Shown piece by piece: positions 1-11,655 of a stretch of 57,500 nt of DNA (within the stretch, counting starts at the first letter, position 1; each line of letters opens with the position of its first letter). This stretch comes from Chondrilla cf. caribensis (Eukaryota; Porifera; Demospongiae; Chondrillida; Chondrillidae). Where the stretch lies: assembly GCA_964020155.1 (NCBI GenBank), contig OZ026553.1, positions 3,459,009-3,516,508 on the forward strand, given 5' to 3'. A model generated the notes under the pieces. That model searched no databases and had not been told where the DNA came from. It was given only the letters and a program-made list of their open reading frames with translations. Both the position numbers and the translations under genes were made by a program.

Positions 1-2438
1 AAGCTCTTTTACTTCAAAAACAGTGGGATTTTGTTTGAAAATGATGCCGTCCAGATAGGAGTCAAGTCCTCTTACAAGGACAATGCGGGTCAGTAGCTGA
101 TCATACTAACATTCACACAGCAACATACATGTGTACGTACGTACATGCATACGTACCTACATTCACGCATGTACACATAGTATGTACATATGTATGCTCG
201 CACATGAATGCACTGTACATACGTACAATCACGCAGATGTATTGTATATGCATTCACATAATATGTACATACGTTCACAATCTATGTAGATTCACACATG
301 TTCAGTAGAAAGCAAAAGTTTGTTTTCGTTTCGTTTCAGCAAAATGGCGTTTTGTATTCATTTCGACAATATCAAATATGGAAAAATGACAAAACAATAC
401 TGTTCATATGAAAATGGATGGCAAATGTGCAAGGTACTGATTAGAACAATTCAGAACGTCGCTTATGATTTCGAGTGAACACTTTAGAATTTTAAGTCTT
501 TTTTGACATCCAGGCTTGAAACCATTGTATAAACGTCTGCATTCCCCTTCTTGAAGCTTTGATCCCCTCCCCTTGAAGATGGCGGGTGATTTTTGGTGCT
601 TGAAGCTGCACAAGTAAAAGAAAACAATCCTTCGCTAGGTGTATTTGCTGGAGAAAGGCACACTTAGGTGCATTCACCAGCCACGAGATGACTATGCTTA
701 TATTACACGTCTATGTCACACTCCAATTTTAACAACGGTAAATGAAATTATTTTGCTATCTACATGGTTTAAGTGGTATAGCGTTCTATGAAAAAAAGAC
801 TGAAACGAAACGGAACAGTACTTTGTATTTGTCTTTACAAATGTTTTGCCTCCTACTGTATGTATGATCATACTCTATGTAATTTCCACCTATACGTACG
901 TACATATGTTCATACTGTATGTAAGTACCTTCACACATGCGCATACCTATGTATGCACAGCACTTGCATAGCGATGCACACATGGAATAAAACTTGTTAA
1001 GACGAACTGAAAACGATCTACGAATCAGCTCATCTCCTTTGATGTGGTTCTCAGTGGTATTTCCTGATTGCATGCACACTACTACAGCAAACCGGACATT
1101 GCTCAAAACACGGTGTGTGTTAAGCACCACTTGGTCTGTAAATGATCATCACAGCAGATTTTTTCATGTATGACACATTTTGTCGACATATGGTATTGAG
1201 AGACAAAGTATCACCGATGATCCAGTTGGAAGAATGTACATGTGTGTATTATTGGATGTGTGTATTACATGGATTGGTGTTATTCTATTTCTAATTGCAT
1301 ACACAGGTCGACTGTGTGTCTACTACGGGAACAAGTGTGGTTCTCCTCTACGTGCTTTCACGGTGGACATCAGTGAAAGCGAGAACACCCTGGGTGTTCG
1401 GTACAAGCCCCCCGTAGGCGTGCTGGAAGCAGGAGCCCAGGTGCAGCAGTTGTTCGACATCGAGTGTAAAGGAGTGTTCACCTCTTCACCAAAACTCAGA
1501 ATACGGTTCAAGTACGTTTGCGTTACAGTTCGTGCATTTGTGGAGAGTATCTCTACGAAATCTCCATAACGTGCATCCTTACCTGTTGCATGTTGAGTGG
1601 GAGGATCAAAGTGAAAAGTGTGTTCAGATCTGAAAAGTGAACACGCTTGTTAATAGACAAAACAACAGGTTATAGCTGTACCATATAAGATGGCCAGTGA
1701 AGTTTCTTTAATAAAAAAATCTCATTTTCATAATGAATATGCTTATGTGTCCAGGTTGTATGTTTACTATACATTTCAACTGGTAATAGTGGATTCCTGG
1801 CATACTGAGAATACTTGTTAATCCACTGCAATTCATTTTCAAATATAGTGGATTAACGAGTTTGGTCGATTAACGAGATGTTCATTGGTACTTGTACATT
1901 ATATTGGTACTGGGAAATTGTGGCAGATTAAAGGTTTGGCAGATAAGATGGTGGTGGATTAACGGGAATTCACTGTAGTGTAGCTTTTGGTGACCCTTGA
2001 GATTTGCTGTGGAACTAGTCTGCTTTACATACAGCAGACTTTTGATAATCTGACGTTTGAGATTTGACAATTCATGCATGGTATAGTCCGTAATGATGAC
2101 TATCACAGAGTGTATTCAGATTGTGGATCATTTGGATGCCGGATAAACAAGTTTTCACTGCATGTACTGCATACGTAGTTGTGTAATAAAGGTATCGTTT
2201 GCTGTATTATTGTGACATCCTCGACATGTTACGTCACCTAACACTGTCACATTGCTGCTGTCCACACAGTCGAGATGGGGCCCCTCGCTGCCTTGTTCTG
2301 AGATTGCCAATTCTAATGAACAAATTCTTTGAGCAGTTAACAATGTCTGCTTCGGATTTCTTCCAGAGATGGAAGCAGCTTGGAGAGTGAGTCTGGTTTT
2401 ATGTGAATGTGAGGTGGTCTGTTGGGAATATAGTGTCT

Positions 2439-2487
<49 letters not shown>

Positions 2488-2498
2488 TGCATGTACAT

Positions 2499-2553
<55 letters not shown>

Positions 2554-2604
2554 TGCATGTACATACGTATGTGTGTGTGTGTGTGTGTGAGTGCATGTAC
2601 ATAC

Positions 2605-2649
<45 letters not shown>

Positions 2650-3993
2650 TGCATGTACATACGTATGTGTGTGTGTGTGTGTGTGAGTGTACGTACATAC
2701 TACACATACATCTACATATCCTTAAGTGTTTTTTTGGGTGATGTATCTGTCCACATGCACTGCATTATGTGTAGAATTCGCACAGAATCAAATTGAATGC
2801 AGTCTGGGTGTCCAGCATAAAAGGTTATCACAATTTCCCTTTTTTTCTCTAGAAAAAAGGATCAAGAAGCTCAGAGCATATTTGATGCTGCATTCCCCAT
2901 TGAGAAGGACACAGCTTCTACTAAGGTAAGGAACTGTGTACTACATTTCAGGTCATTGTGTCTGTTGTGTACATACAAGCCCCCACTACTATCACTTCCT
3001 GCCCCTCATGTACATAAGGGGCCGCTGCTACCACTTCCTGCACACTAATGTACATAAGGGGCCGCTGCTACCACTTCCTGCACACTAATGTACATAAGGG
3101 GCCGCTGCTACCACTTCCTGCACACTAATGTACATAAGGGGCCGCTGCTACCACTTCCTGCACACTAATGTACATAAGGGGCCGCTGCTACCACTTCCTG
3201 CACACTAATGTACATAAGGGGCCACTGCTACCACTTCCTGCACAGTGATGTACATGAGGGCCACTACTGCTACTTCCTGCTCACTGATGTACATGAGGGC
3301 TGCAATTGCTACTTCCTGCCCACTAATGTACGCGAGGGACACTAATACCACTTCCTGTTTTTTGTATGTGCAAACATAACTGTAAAATATTTCATTGTCG
3401 CTATTGTTGTCTTTTTACTCTTACAGCTATCTGGATTTGGATTGTCAGTTCTTCCCGACATTGACCCCAATCCAGATAATTTTGTATGTGCAGGTATAAT
3501 AAATGCCTCCTCCACAAGGGTTGGATGCTTACTGCGACTAGAACCAAACAGAGAGATTAAGGTTGGTTGGTGGGTCCACAGCCACAAAAAAGCAGTTGTT
3601 TGTTTGTGAGCAGTTGGGAGTCTGCTCCATCATGAGCGTACTAGTGTTGGCCTTGGGTTGGTGCCCAGGAATTCGTAGGGGGCTATTCTAATGCTACGTA
3701 CAGTACACATGTATGCACTGGTATACAGTACACATGTATGGACCTTCAAATGAGGTCCTTTTGAATATTCAGTCAATATGATTATTTGGGGGTTTTGTTC
3801 CAAATACAATTCCCATCCAAGTGAGCTGGAATTTGTGATGTCTGAACTTCACTCAGTTGTGACAGTTAAGATTGATGTATTGACTGATGCTTGCTGTTTT
3901 CCGTGTCCACTGCAGAAATATCGACTGACGATTCGATCGTCAAATGCAGCCGCTTCCCAGCACCTGCTGAGTCTTCTTGAAACAGAATTTTAG
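1..3993 (+). CDS. AP2A: AP-2 complex subunit alpha (alpha-adaptin), C-terminal appendage, 3' end of gene
   Basis: Six exons spell the C-terminus of alpha-adaptin, the AP-2 clathrin-adaptor subunit whose appendage recruits endocytic accessory proteins at the plasma membrane. Exons: 1-88 (partial, enters from the left edge), 1307-1511, 2270-2386, 2853-2925, 3427-3561, 3916-3993 (TAG stop). Every junction is GT-AG and all phases join, giving 696 nt or 231 residues. Diagnostic stretches in order are [55 protein letters not shown] and GCLLRLEPN, ending in LLSLLETEF. These follow the metazoan alpha appendage in order and length. The FF..W of DFFQRWKQL is the known ligand-binding platform of this subdomain and is intact. 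The trunk and the first part of the ear lie outside the window. Introns 1-5 hold a foldback, a pogo-like element, a TG array and a 40-bp minisatellite. No strong polyadenylation signal is evident after the stop. Confidence 0.93.
89..1306 (+). other. AP2A intron, repeat-rich
   Basis: This intron is full of TACGTACATRC-like microsatellite sequence. It also holds an imperfect inverted repeat: a TTTTCGTTTCGTTTCAG segment near 320 faces CTGAAACGAAACGG near 798, and GTAC/ATGT-rich arms lie on both sides. The short reading frames inside have no domain signature and I do not call them genes. Confidence 0.6.
1803..1976 (+). mobile_element. pogo/Tigger-like MITE in an AP2A intron
   Basis: A ~175-bp element with degenerate inverted termini of the form TACAGTGAATNCTCGTTAATC and a shared core (CATTGGTACTTGTAC, TTGGTACTGGGAAATTGTGGCAGATTAAA). 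The same core occurs at 33571-33749 in inverse orientation and at 47796-48179. CAGTG termini next to TA, followed by a CGTTAATC block, resemble pogo/Tigger-type nonautonomous elements. No transposase is present in this copy. Confidence 0.6.
2443..2698 (+). repeat. (TG)n microsatellite with interspersed spacer
   Basis: Long TG runs are punctuated four or five times by a GAGTGCATGTACATACGT spacer, giving a compound microsatellite with higher-order structure. It lies in an AP2A intron. Open frames on both strands are repeat artefacts. Confidence 0.9.
2969..3358 (+). repeat. 40-bp minisatellite in an AP2A intron
   Basis: About nine to ten copies of a 40-bp unit (GTACATAAGGGGCCGCTGCT followed by ACCACTTCCTGCACACTAAT). 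Central copies are identical while edge copies diverge, as expected for expansion from the middle. The unit is more GC-rich than the surrounding intron. Confidence 0.9.
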
Positions 3994-4252
3994 ATCTATA
4001 CACCTTCTAAGTGAAGTATCATAGGGGCACTGAGCAAGTTAACATGATATTATTCTTACTACATTGTTCGTACGTTCATGAGTGGAACTGTACCAAAGTT
4101 TCTTATGTATGTAATGTGTCTAGGGTGTTCTATAAGACTAATATGACCTTCTAATCTCTGTTTATATAGTAATTATATTGTATTAGTACATAATTATCTA
4201 TTTTCGTAGACAAAGTGACGTTAAAGAAATTTAGTGTCATTGAATCATTACA

Positions 4253-4298
<46 letters not shown>

Positions 4299-5098
4299 AT
4301 TTATTTGTGAATAGTTATCTTACATTATAACACGAGAAGTTATTAAATTCATAATTATACTGTATACGCATGTAGATGGAAATATAGCATGTTTATAACA
4401 TCATTTTTGGCAAGACAAGTACATACTGTATAAGAATTGTAACAATATCATTACAATATTCCAGTCATTGGCAAGGTTATTTATTTATAACATATAAATA
4501 TTATTGGTATAAACTGTAATTATAAATACAAGTGGAGATGTCAATATAATATAATCTGGGAAGCGATAGTATAATTATTCTATCAAGATCTGCTGTTCTA
4601 CATCCATCACAATGATGAGGTCTCACCATCACTGTAGACTGCATGGACTTGAGCAAATTTTTATGTACGTATATTATAATAATTACAAATTTTTTGAGAT
4701 GTGTTGTTATTGTGGACTGCATGCAAACAGTTTTCTTTTGTGTCAATATTATCTGACCTCTTGGAATCCTGCTATGTGTTTGTTGTACACAAGGTGTGAA
4801 TTAGTGAACAAAAGTGCTATTCACGCGTGTCCTATGGTGGCTTTACTATCCAAGGTTGACATGCAGATAGTACTATTCAGCAAAGCTGTTCCTGATTTCA
4901 AGGCTTTAGCGTGAATTGTGTTACAAGACCACTGGAGGGTGTACAGAGCAAGGTGTTTATCAGCTCATTAGCAATCCCGTTTTACTACATCTGAGGTGCT
5001 ATACTTACTATAATACAAATGCAGACAGCATACCATCAATTCATTTCTTGAGTGTGCACAAATTTGGTGGTCAGTGTTAGTTTGGAAGAGTTTAGGAG
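3994..5098. other. AP2A 3' flank / intergenic to first receptor
   Basis: AT-rich sequence with a (GT)n run at about 4256-4294. It probably contains the AP2A 3'UTR. A 100-codon frame at 4612-4914 has no recognisable domain or conserved context and is not called. I see no clear promoter for the receptor at 5099. Confidence 0.5.
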
Positions 5099-6094
5099 AT
5101 GAACAATTCAATCAACTACGTGAACTCTACGTGGACTGGATTCAATGGAACAGACTACACAGTTGTAGACATAGCTGTCCACGGGCTAATAGGACTGTTG
5201 CTGTGTGGTCCTCCAGTCTTCCTCAACATTTTCTCCACCATTGGCATCCTCACCAGCAAAGACATCACCAAGCCGATCAAGGTTTCCTTGACCAACATCA
5301 CCACCTCAGGAATCATCTATCTCTTAGGCCTTCATTTGGAAATTACTGGTTATGTGGGACGCGGTGCTGAACCTGGTCGTCAACCCAATTCCTGTGGCGC
5401 TTCTGTCTTTTTTCAGCTTTTTGGAGGATCGACTGCATTCTTTTCTCTAGTTCTTTATGGTGCAGCAGTGTATGGGATCATTAGGAAGGGGAAGAAAATC
5501 TTCAAACTGCCCATTCTTGTTCTCATGGCTGCCACCCCCTGGATTCTAGCACTTCCTAATGCATTGGCCCTCTTCATACCATCCTACATGTATTCTCCTA
5601 GAGAGAACAGTCGTGCCAGGTGTGGGGCTGATTTCGACACCTTATCTGTGTTGATCCACGTAGGGTTCAGCTGGGGCATCCTGGGGTTATGTTCCTGTGT
5701 TGTGACACTCACTCTCATGCTTGTTACGTATTGTTACGTGAGGAAAAAGGCTATTTCGGGAGATACAGACGTTCTCAAAGCCCTTTACAGATTGGGTAGT
5801 TTTCTTGTCCTCTCTACAGCCGTTCTGGTGTTTTTTCAGTTGGTTGTAGCCACGATTGTGACCCTAGGGACCAATGGTGACAGTGGAATTGTGGATATCT
5901 TTGGTTACTACCTTCCAATTACTATATTTGCCCTGTCAACCTGGTGCACGCCCGTTTCCATGGTGGCAATATATAAACCACTCCGTCAGTTTTATGTCAA
6001 GGTTTTCAGAAAATTTAAAGATTTTCTCACCAAAATTGTACCATGTAAATATGCGCGGAAGTCTGAATTGCCCTCTAATCACAACAGAAGTTAA
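5099..6094 (+). CDS. Divergent seven-transmembrane (class A GPCR-like) receptor 1
   Basis: Single-exon ORF of 331 aa, founder-like diverged member of the local receptor cluster. Seven hydrophobic segments fall at roughly residues 26-52, 62-88, 100-130, 137-162, 184-215, 234-262 and 270-296. The N-terminus has several N-glycosylation sequons (NNS, NST, NGT). A Cys at the start of TM3 (PNSCGAS) and one in extracellular loop 2 (RARCG) match the class A TM3-ECL2 disulfide. The end of TM7 reads TPVSMVAIYKPLRQF, like the NPxxY/helix-8 boundary but without Asn or Tyr, and there is no DRY motif after TM3. The tail is longer and more basic than in receptors 2-5. The start is the first in-frame Met and aligns with the starts of its paralogues. 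Ligand and coupling are unknown; a lineage-specific chemosensory role is inference. Confidence 0.85.
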   Translation: MNNSINYVNSTWTGFNGTDYTVVDIAVHGLIGLLLCGPPVFLNIFSTIGILTSKDITKPIKVSLTNITTSGIIYLLGLHLEITGYVGRGAEPGRQPNSCGASVFFQLFGGSTAFFSLVLYGAAVYGIIRKGKKIFKLPILVLMAATPWILALPNALALFIPSYMYSPRENSRARCGADFDTLSVLIHVGFSWGILGLCSCVVTLTLMLVTYCYVRKKAISGDTDVLKALYRLGSFLVLSTAVLVFFQLVVATIVTLGTNGDSGIVDIFGYYLPITIFALSTWCTPVSMVAIYKPLRQFYVKVFRKFKDFLTKIVPCKYARKSELPSNHNRS

Positions 6095-7289
6095 TGTAGT
6101 GTGTCCATATTTTCAACTCACATTTTCTTTATTTGGCAAACTATCTTTAATGATCAAGTAACCTCAAGTTGTGAATTTATAGTTTGTCTCTTGTATAAAA
6201 TATACAATGTAATACATTAATTGTAAATAAATAATTATTGCATTGTAAAATGTTTTAGAATTATTATAATGTTTGACATAATATATTATATAATAATTAT
6301 ATCATATACTAATGTGTAATGCATCAACAATACAATATTACAATAATATATTAATAATGTTACAGTTACTGTAGTAGCAGTTGGATGTTCTATACATATA
6401 GGGAAGTCATGATCGCTGGTTTTATACAAATCTCATTACTTATTTAGGACTAAATGACTACCAGCTCATGGCCTGATTGACTGAGTGGATCTATGGGGGG
6501 GTCCATGCTTGATGGCAGCTTTGTATACAACAACCACTGCCAGCCATCCATCCCCATAGTCAGGACCCTGTGTACATTGCTGTTGACCTTAATGTGACAG
6601 TAATCTACTAAATCTCAACTCGGGCTGGGTGGGGTGTGTTGTGTTGTGGGTGGTTATATAATTCCAGTGATTTTACTCATGCATTCAATACAACATTGTA
6701 AATGCCAGGCACATGTACACCATATTCACACGCATACTTCTTATTGTGTACACATGTCTCATATAGTGCTTGTGTATAGGCATATCTAGGAATTCACACT
6801 ATTATGCTTGGTGCACTGAGTGGGCGTATGAATTCCATTGGGTCCTATTGTGCATCTGTGAACCAGTGGAGAGTTGATACAACAAACACGTCACAGTGCA
6901 CACAAACAAGGGATGAAACTGACACACTCTCTGTACGTGAGTGTGTTGGACCCATACAAATCTCTATGGCATTCACTTGTACCAGATATGTATATTAGGC
7001 AATTATATTGGCAGTCTGAAAGGCAAGTAAACCTGAGGAGTACGTAGTGATAAGATATGCTGACATTGTTATAGACAGACTATAAATGCGGGCGTATATA
7101 TATGTATCTGAGTATTGGGTAGGTATGAAAGAAATCCTTATGTTATAGATCAAAGTACTTAGTGTCATACATAACCAACTTTGTCAATTGTGGTTGTGAT
7201 GGTGTTGAGGTGGCCCATGGTTGTTCAAGTGTCAGAGAACTGAACTGAGTTGCCATTTACGAAACTGATGCTTGTATTTCTTAATATTA
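6095..7289. other. Intergenic, receptor 1 to receptor 2
   Basis: A polyadenylation signal AATAAA at 6226-6231 suits receptor 1. The block from 6779 (GGCATATCTAGGAATTCACA) matches the conserved upstream module before receptors 3, 4 and 5 (10138, 13385, 18961), which marks the start of the duplicated unit. The rest shows no gene. Confidence 0.6.
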
Positions 7290-7396
7290 CCAGATCTTGT
7301 TTGTAATCAGTAAGTCTACTTATGTACTCTGTACCTGATCCCCTTCTGTGGTTACTGCTTATACTAATGTACTAATTTTTTTTTACTATTTTACAG
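7290..7396 (+). promoter_or_regulatory. 5'UTR exon end and short intron of receptor 2
   Basis: The GTTTGTAATCA|GTAAGT donor at 7309/7310 aligns with the donors of the paralogues, and a strong pyrimidine-rich acceptor ends TTTTACAG at 7396. The 87-nt intron is much shorter than the ~250 nt in receptors 3-5. The UTR continues to the ATG at 7450. Confidence 0.55.
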
Positions 7397-7449
7397 AATT
7401 CAGGATACAGGATTCTTTCTCTACCAGGTAGTATTTTGAGAAAGTTCCC

Positions 7450-8404
7450 ATGAACAACTCAACATTTGTTGACTCTTTGAATAACGCGACTGACAGACCT
7501 AGGACAAACGTGAATTACACCACATACGATATCATAGCTCATGGACTTATCTCTCTCTTCCTGTGGCTGCCTCCATTTGTCCTGGATATCTTGATAGCTG
7601 TAACCCTGGTTGTCAGCAGGTCCATCAAGAGACCAACCAAAGTAACTCTTCTGAACATTGTGGCCTCCAGTATTATTTATGCCACCGGTCTGCATTTCCA
7701 CATATTCTGGTATGTTCCTCGTGGACTTGAACCTGGTAGACAACCAGGTTCATGTGTAGCATCTGTATTCTTCCAGCTGCCAGTATGGGGGAAATGGTGT
7801 GTTCTTCTCTCTCATGCTGTATGGAGCCATCATGTATGTTCTCATCAGGAAGGGAGTCAAGGCTATAACTGTTCCTGTGCTGGTATTAGTAGCAGTGGTA
7901 CCGTGGATCCTGTCACTACCTTCTGCAGTGGCCATTTTCTTCCCCACTTACGATTTATCACCAAAAGAGAACTCCAGAGCTCGCTGTGCTTATTCTCCAG
8001 ATTCAGTTTCTTTCGCCATTCATGCAATCTACAATGGGGTGATAGTAGGATTGGGTTCCTGTATTGTAACGGCCTTGCTCACAATAGCTTCTTACTGCTA
8101 TGTCAAGAAGCAAGTTTGTGATGATTTGCAGCTCTCAAAAGGACTGTACAGACTGGCTGGATTTCTCACAATCTCTGGCTTTGTACTTGTCCTCGGTGTG
8201 CTAATTCTGCCAACAATCTTCATTTTCGTAAAGGTGCATGGTGGGATTGGAGACCAACTTCAATACTATATACCATTGAGTTTATCCACAGTATCTTTAT
8301 GGGTAATCCCCATTACCATGGTAACCGTATTCAAACCAATACGAGACTCTTTTTTAAAGATTATTACCTGCTGCTTTGTGTGTAAGAGATTATGTATTAC
8401 ATAA
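7450..8404 (+). pseudogene. Seven-transmembrane receptor 2, frameshifted
   Basis: Same family as receptors 3-5, intact start (MNNSTFVDSLNN) and stop. The N-terminal half (TM1 to TM3 start) is in one frame and the rest (FFSLMLYGAIMYVL onward) in another. Alignment to the paralogues places the break at 7780-7783, where an extra CCAG creates CCAGCTGCCAG, a small tandem duplication. Nothing else is disrupted: TM4-TM7, the ECL2 Cys and the terminal KPIRDSFLKI region remain open to 8404. It is therefore a young pseudogene, an allele, or an assembly error. It is more diverged from 3-5 than they are from each other, and lacks their KKNKVKT tail. Confidence 0.8.
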
Positions 8405-8684
8405 TTTTATAATTACCTATCAGACAAGTGATCTTAGTTCATATTATGTCACATGACTGTCATGTGCACTCGACACTACATGTCACATGTTATGATTTAA
8501 GTATCCACTAATATACATTTAATTATCAGTGTGTGCAAAATCATGTATGTATAATTTGACATAACTACATAATATAGCTATTATAATTATTGTGCAGTCA
8601 TTACAACAAACATGAATTTATGATGACAGATTTTCAATGATATTTACACTGGTGTTCCCATATCTATTTAATTTTACTTCACCC

Positions 8685-9475
8685 ACATCTCATGTACTGT
8701 ACTAATGTACCCATATCTGGTGTATTGTACTAATGTATCTACATCTGGTGTACTGTTTATTATGTACATACATCTGGTGTACTGTATATATAATATGTGT
8801 GTGTGTAGCTGCATCTGGTGTACTGTAGTATGTATATACCCACATCTGGTGTACTGTATGTACCTACATCTGGTGTACTGTATGTACATACCTACATCTG
8901 ATGTACTGTATGTACCCACATCTGATGTACAGTATGTACCCACATCTGGTGAACTATAATATAATATATGTACCTACATCTGTTGTACTATATATATATG
9001 TGCCCACATCTGGTGTACTGTATGTACCCACATCTGGTGTACTGTATGTACCCACATCTGGTATACTGTATATACCCACATCTGGTATACTGTATGTACC
9101 CACATCTGGTGTACTGTATGTTCCTACATCTGGTGTACTGTATGTACCCGCATCTGGTATACTGTATGTACCCACATCTGGTGTACTGTATGTTCCTACA
9201 TCTGGTGTACTGTATGTACCCACATCTGGTGTACTGTATGTACCCACATCTGGTGTACTGTATGTACCCACATCTGGTATACTGTATGTACCCACATCTG
9301 GTATACTGTATGTACCCACATCTGGTATACTGTATGTACCCACATCTGGTGTACTGTATGTTCCTACATCTGGTGTAGTGTATGTACCCACATCTGGTAT
9401 ACTGTATGTACCCACATCTGGTGTACTGTATGTACCCATATCTATATATAGTGTACTGTATGTACCTACATCCGT
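8685..9475 (+). repeat. 24-bp minisatellite downstream of receptor 2 (large array)
   Basis: About 30 copies of a 24-bp unit (GTACCCACATCTGGTGTACTGTAT). Because 24 is a multiple of 3, several frames stay open on both strands (for example repeated YVPTSGVL), which explains the long apparent ORFs. The same unit recurs downstream of receptors 3, 4 and 5 with other copy numbers. Confidence 0.95.
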
Positions 9476-10137
9476 TGTCCTGTGCGTATGTACTAACGAA
9501 TGCTGTGTCATACATGGCTACATCTTGTACAGCAGACATATATCGCTATATTATACATATCTAGTGTGTAATCATGAGTATGCTCAATACCATGGTGACT
9601 ACATTCAGGCTGATATGAGAATCGTTATGCAACATTTTTGCCTACTGTTGTGTGTGTAGAAGGAATAAAGTAAAAAAGTTGGAAGGGATATATGCATATT
9701 CAGTACTTATGTACATGTAATTATGTAAGACCCGTCAATTTAAGTCAGGCTTTATGTCACGTGATTGGCATGCACACTATCACTATTAATGATTGAATAT
9801 TCCACTGAAATAATGAATATCATTATAATGAACATAATAGTAACATGCTAAATCATGTCTATGCATAATATAATATAATAGCTATAATATATGCATTTGA
9901 AATAATAGTGTCAATAATAATTACACAACTATTATGAATGTATGTATCGACATGTCTGTCGTATTTTATACGTATCTTTGGTAATTTGTTTGTATTGAAT
10001 AGTGTGCTACAGCAGCCATTTTAATGCAAAGGTTTAGGCCTTGATTTGCACTTCCTAACCCACATGCATGTGATGCATCATATCTGCTACTTAACCTTGT
10101 TAGCACATAGTCATAGATGTTCTTACAATGTACAGAG
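9476..10137. other. Intergenic with start of duplicated unit 3
   Basis: AT-rich. From about 10010 the sequence (CAGCAGCCATTTTAATGCAA) is shared with 13258 and 18836, marking the left part of the repeated receptor unit. No gene seen. Confidence 0.55.
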
Positions 10138-10315
10138 GCATATCTGTGAATTCACACTATTGTTTAGGATATTGAGTGGGTGTGAATGAGGGCAAATGTG
10201 AATATGCACCTTCCGTTTGATGACAGAGTTGTAAATGTATATCACATTGACTTGTTCACATTGACTTGTTCAATTGCAGTAGCTACAGTGGCGTTGAGTT
10301 AACTGCCATCAACCC

Positions 10316-10639
10316 AAATATAAGGACAGAATTCATCTTCCAAGTTGAGCCTGTATCCCCCCGACCTGTTGGATCGTGTTTGTAGTCAGTAAGTGTTTTA
10401 TATATTCTTATAATGGTTGAACCCCTTTTGTATTTACTGCTTGTGGAGACCCACTGTGGAGGTTGTGAAACTGAGTCTTGTAACTGGTTTGCGTTCAGAA
10501 CTCTTTACCACAATACCTTTTACTAGGACAGTGTTTCTTTATGACAACACGTCTTGTAGGTAGAGATTTTGAATATGTACATTGTTCAAGTAAATTACAG
10601 TGTCATGTAGGATTGTATGTACCTGTCATCATTATGCAG
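10316..10639 (+). promoter_or_regulatory. Core promoter, 5'UTR exon and intron of receptor 3
   Basis: A TATA-like AAATATAAGG at 10316-10325 is followed by a short leader ending TTTGTAGTCA, a GTAAGT donor at 10389 and an ATTATGCAG acceptor ending at 10639. The layout is conserved in receptors 4 and 5, which have a fuller ATATATAAG; receptor 3 has lost two bases of it. Inferred from sequence, not from transcripts. Confidence 0.5.
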
Positions 10640-10686
10640 GACCTGTAGGATTATTTCTTCCCAAGTGACATTGCACAGAAACTGAA

Positions 10687-11655
10687 ATGAATACTTCCAT
10701 ATTATTCAACTCTTCAAATTTGACCAACGTAACTGAAGGTTCATCAGTTGGGTACACCACATACGATATCATAGCTCATGGACTTATCTCTCTCTTCCTG
10801 TGGCTGCCTCCATTTGTCCTGGATATCTTGATAGCTGTAGCCCTGGTTGTCAGCAGGTCTATCAAGAGACCAACCAAAGTAACTCTTCTGAACATTGTGG
10901 CCTCGAGTTTTGTTTATGCCCTCGGTCTGCATTTCCTAATTTTTTGGTATGTTCCTCGTGGACTTGAACCTGGTAGACAACCAGGTTCGTGTGTAGCATC
11001 TCTATTATTCCAACTGTATGGGGGAAATGGTGTGTTCTTCTCTCTCATGCTGTATGGAGCCATCATGTACGTTCTCATCAGGAAGGGAGTCAAGGCTATA
11101 ACTGTTCCTGTGCTGGTATTAGTAGTAGTGCTACCATGGATCCTGTCACTACCTTCTGCAGTGGCCATTTTCTTCCCTACCTATGGTTTTGTTGGAAGGG
11201 AGAACATCAGAGCTCGCTGTGGTTATTCTCTAGATCCACTCTCTGCTATCATCCACACGGTCTACAACTGGGTGATAGTAGGATTGGGTTCCTGTGTTGT
11301 TACAGCCTCACTCACAATTGTCTCTTACTGCTATGTCAAGAAGCAAGCGTATGATGATATGCAGCTCTCAAAGGGACTGTACAGATTGGCTGGATTTCTC
11401 ACAGTCTCTGCTTTCGTCCTCATTATTTGTCAACTAATTCTGCCGACAGTCTTCATTTTTGCAAATGTGAGTGGAGGAATTGAAGACAAGCTACAGTACT
11501 ACATACCAGTGAGTTTATTTGCTTTGTCTCTGTGGGCAATCCCCATTTCCATGGCAACTGCATTCAAACCATTACGAAAATCTTTATTAAAAATTCTCAC
11601 CTGTTGCTATGTGTGCACAAAGAAGAATAAAGTGAAAACTGTTATTGAGTCATAA
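10687..11655 (+). CDS. Seven-transmembrane (class A GPCR-like) receptor 3
   Basis: Intronless 322-aa CDS. The N-terminus carries NTS, NSS, NLT and NVT sequons. Hydrophobic segments lie at about 29-55, 64-90, 101-131, 138-163, 186-217, 232-259 and 269-293. Cys102 at the TM3 start and Cys178 in ECL2 can form the class A disulfide. TM7 ends AIPISMATAFKPLRKSLLKI, resembling the TM7/helix-8 junction, followed by a CC pair (306-307) suited to palmitoylation and a basic tail. The DRY position after TM3 reads MYVLIRKG, so activation motifs are non-canonical. It is nearly identical to receptor 4 except in ECL2 and a few scattered sites. The start is fixed by the paralogues and follows the inferred 5'UTR splice by 47 nt. 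Ligand unknown. Confidence 0.88.
   Translation: MNTSILFNSSNLTNVTEGSSVGYTTYDIIAHGLISLFLWLPPFVLDILIAVALVVSRSIKRPTKVTLLNIVASSFVYALGLHFLIFWYVPRGLEPGRQPGSCVASLLFQLYGGNGVFFSLMLYGAIMYVLIRKGVKAITVPVLVLVVVLPWILSLPSAVAIFFPTYGFVGRENIRARCGYSLDPLSAIIHTVYNWVIVGLGSCVVTASLTIVSYCYVKKQAYDDMQLSKGLYRLAGFLTVSAFVLIICQLILPTVFIFANVSGGIEDKLQYYIPVSLFALSLWAIPISMATAFKPLRKSLLKILTCCYVCTKKNKVKTVIES

Noticed and set aside
8685..9475. CRISPR-like direct repeat array
   Set aside because: Repeats are contiguous with no unique spacers; eukaryotic context; it is a minisatellite.
8901..9659. 252-aa forward frame and ~185-aa reverse frames of YVPTSGVL / TYSTPDVG repeats
   Set aside because: Products of a 24-bp minisatellite (period divisible by 3) open on both strands; no start context, no non-repeat domain.
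10744..11168. Antisense frames within receptor genes (also at 7459-7947, 13984-14420, 19561-19997)
   Set aside because: Mirror frames of a strongly biased membrane-protein CDS, recurring only because the receptors are paralogous.
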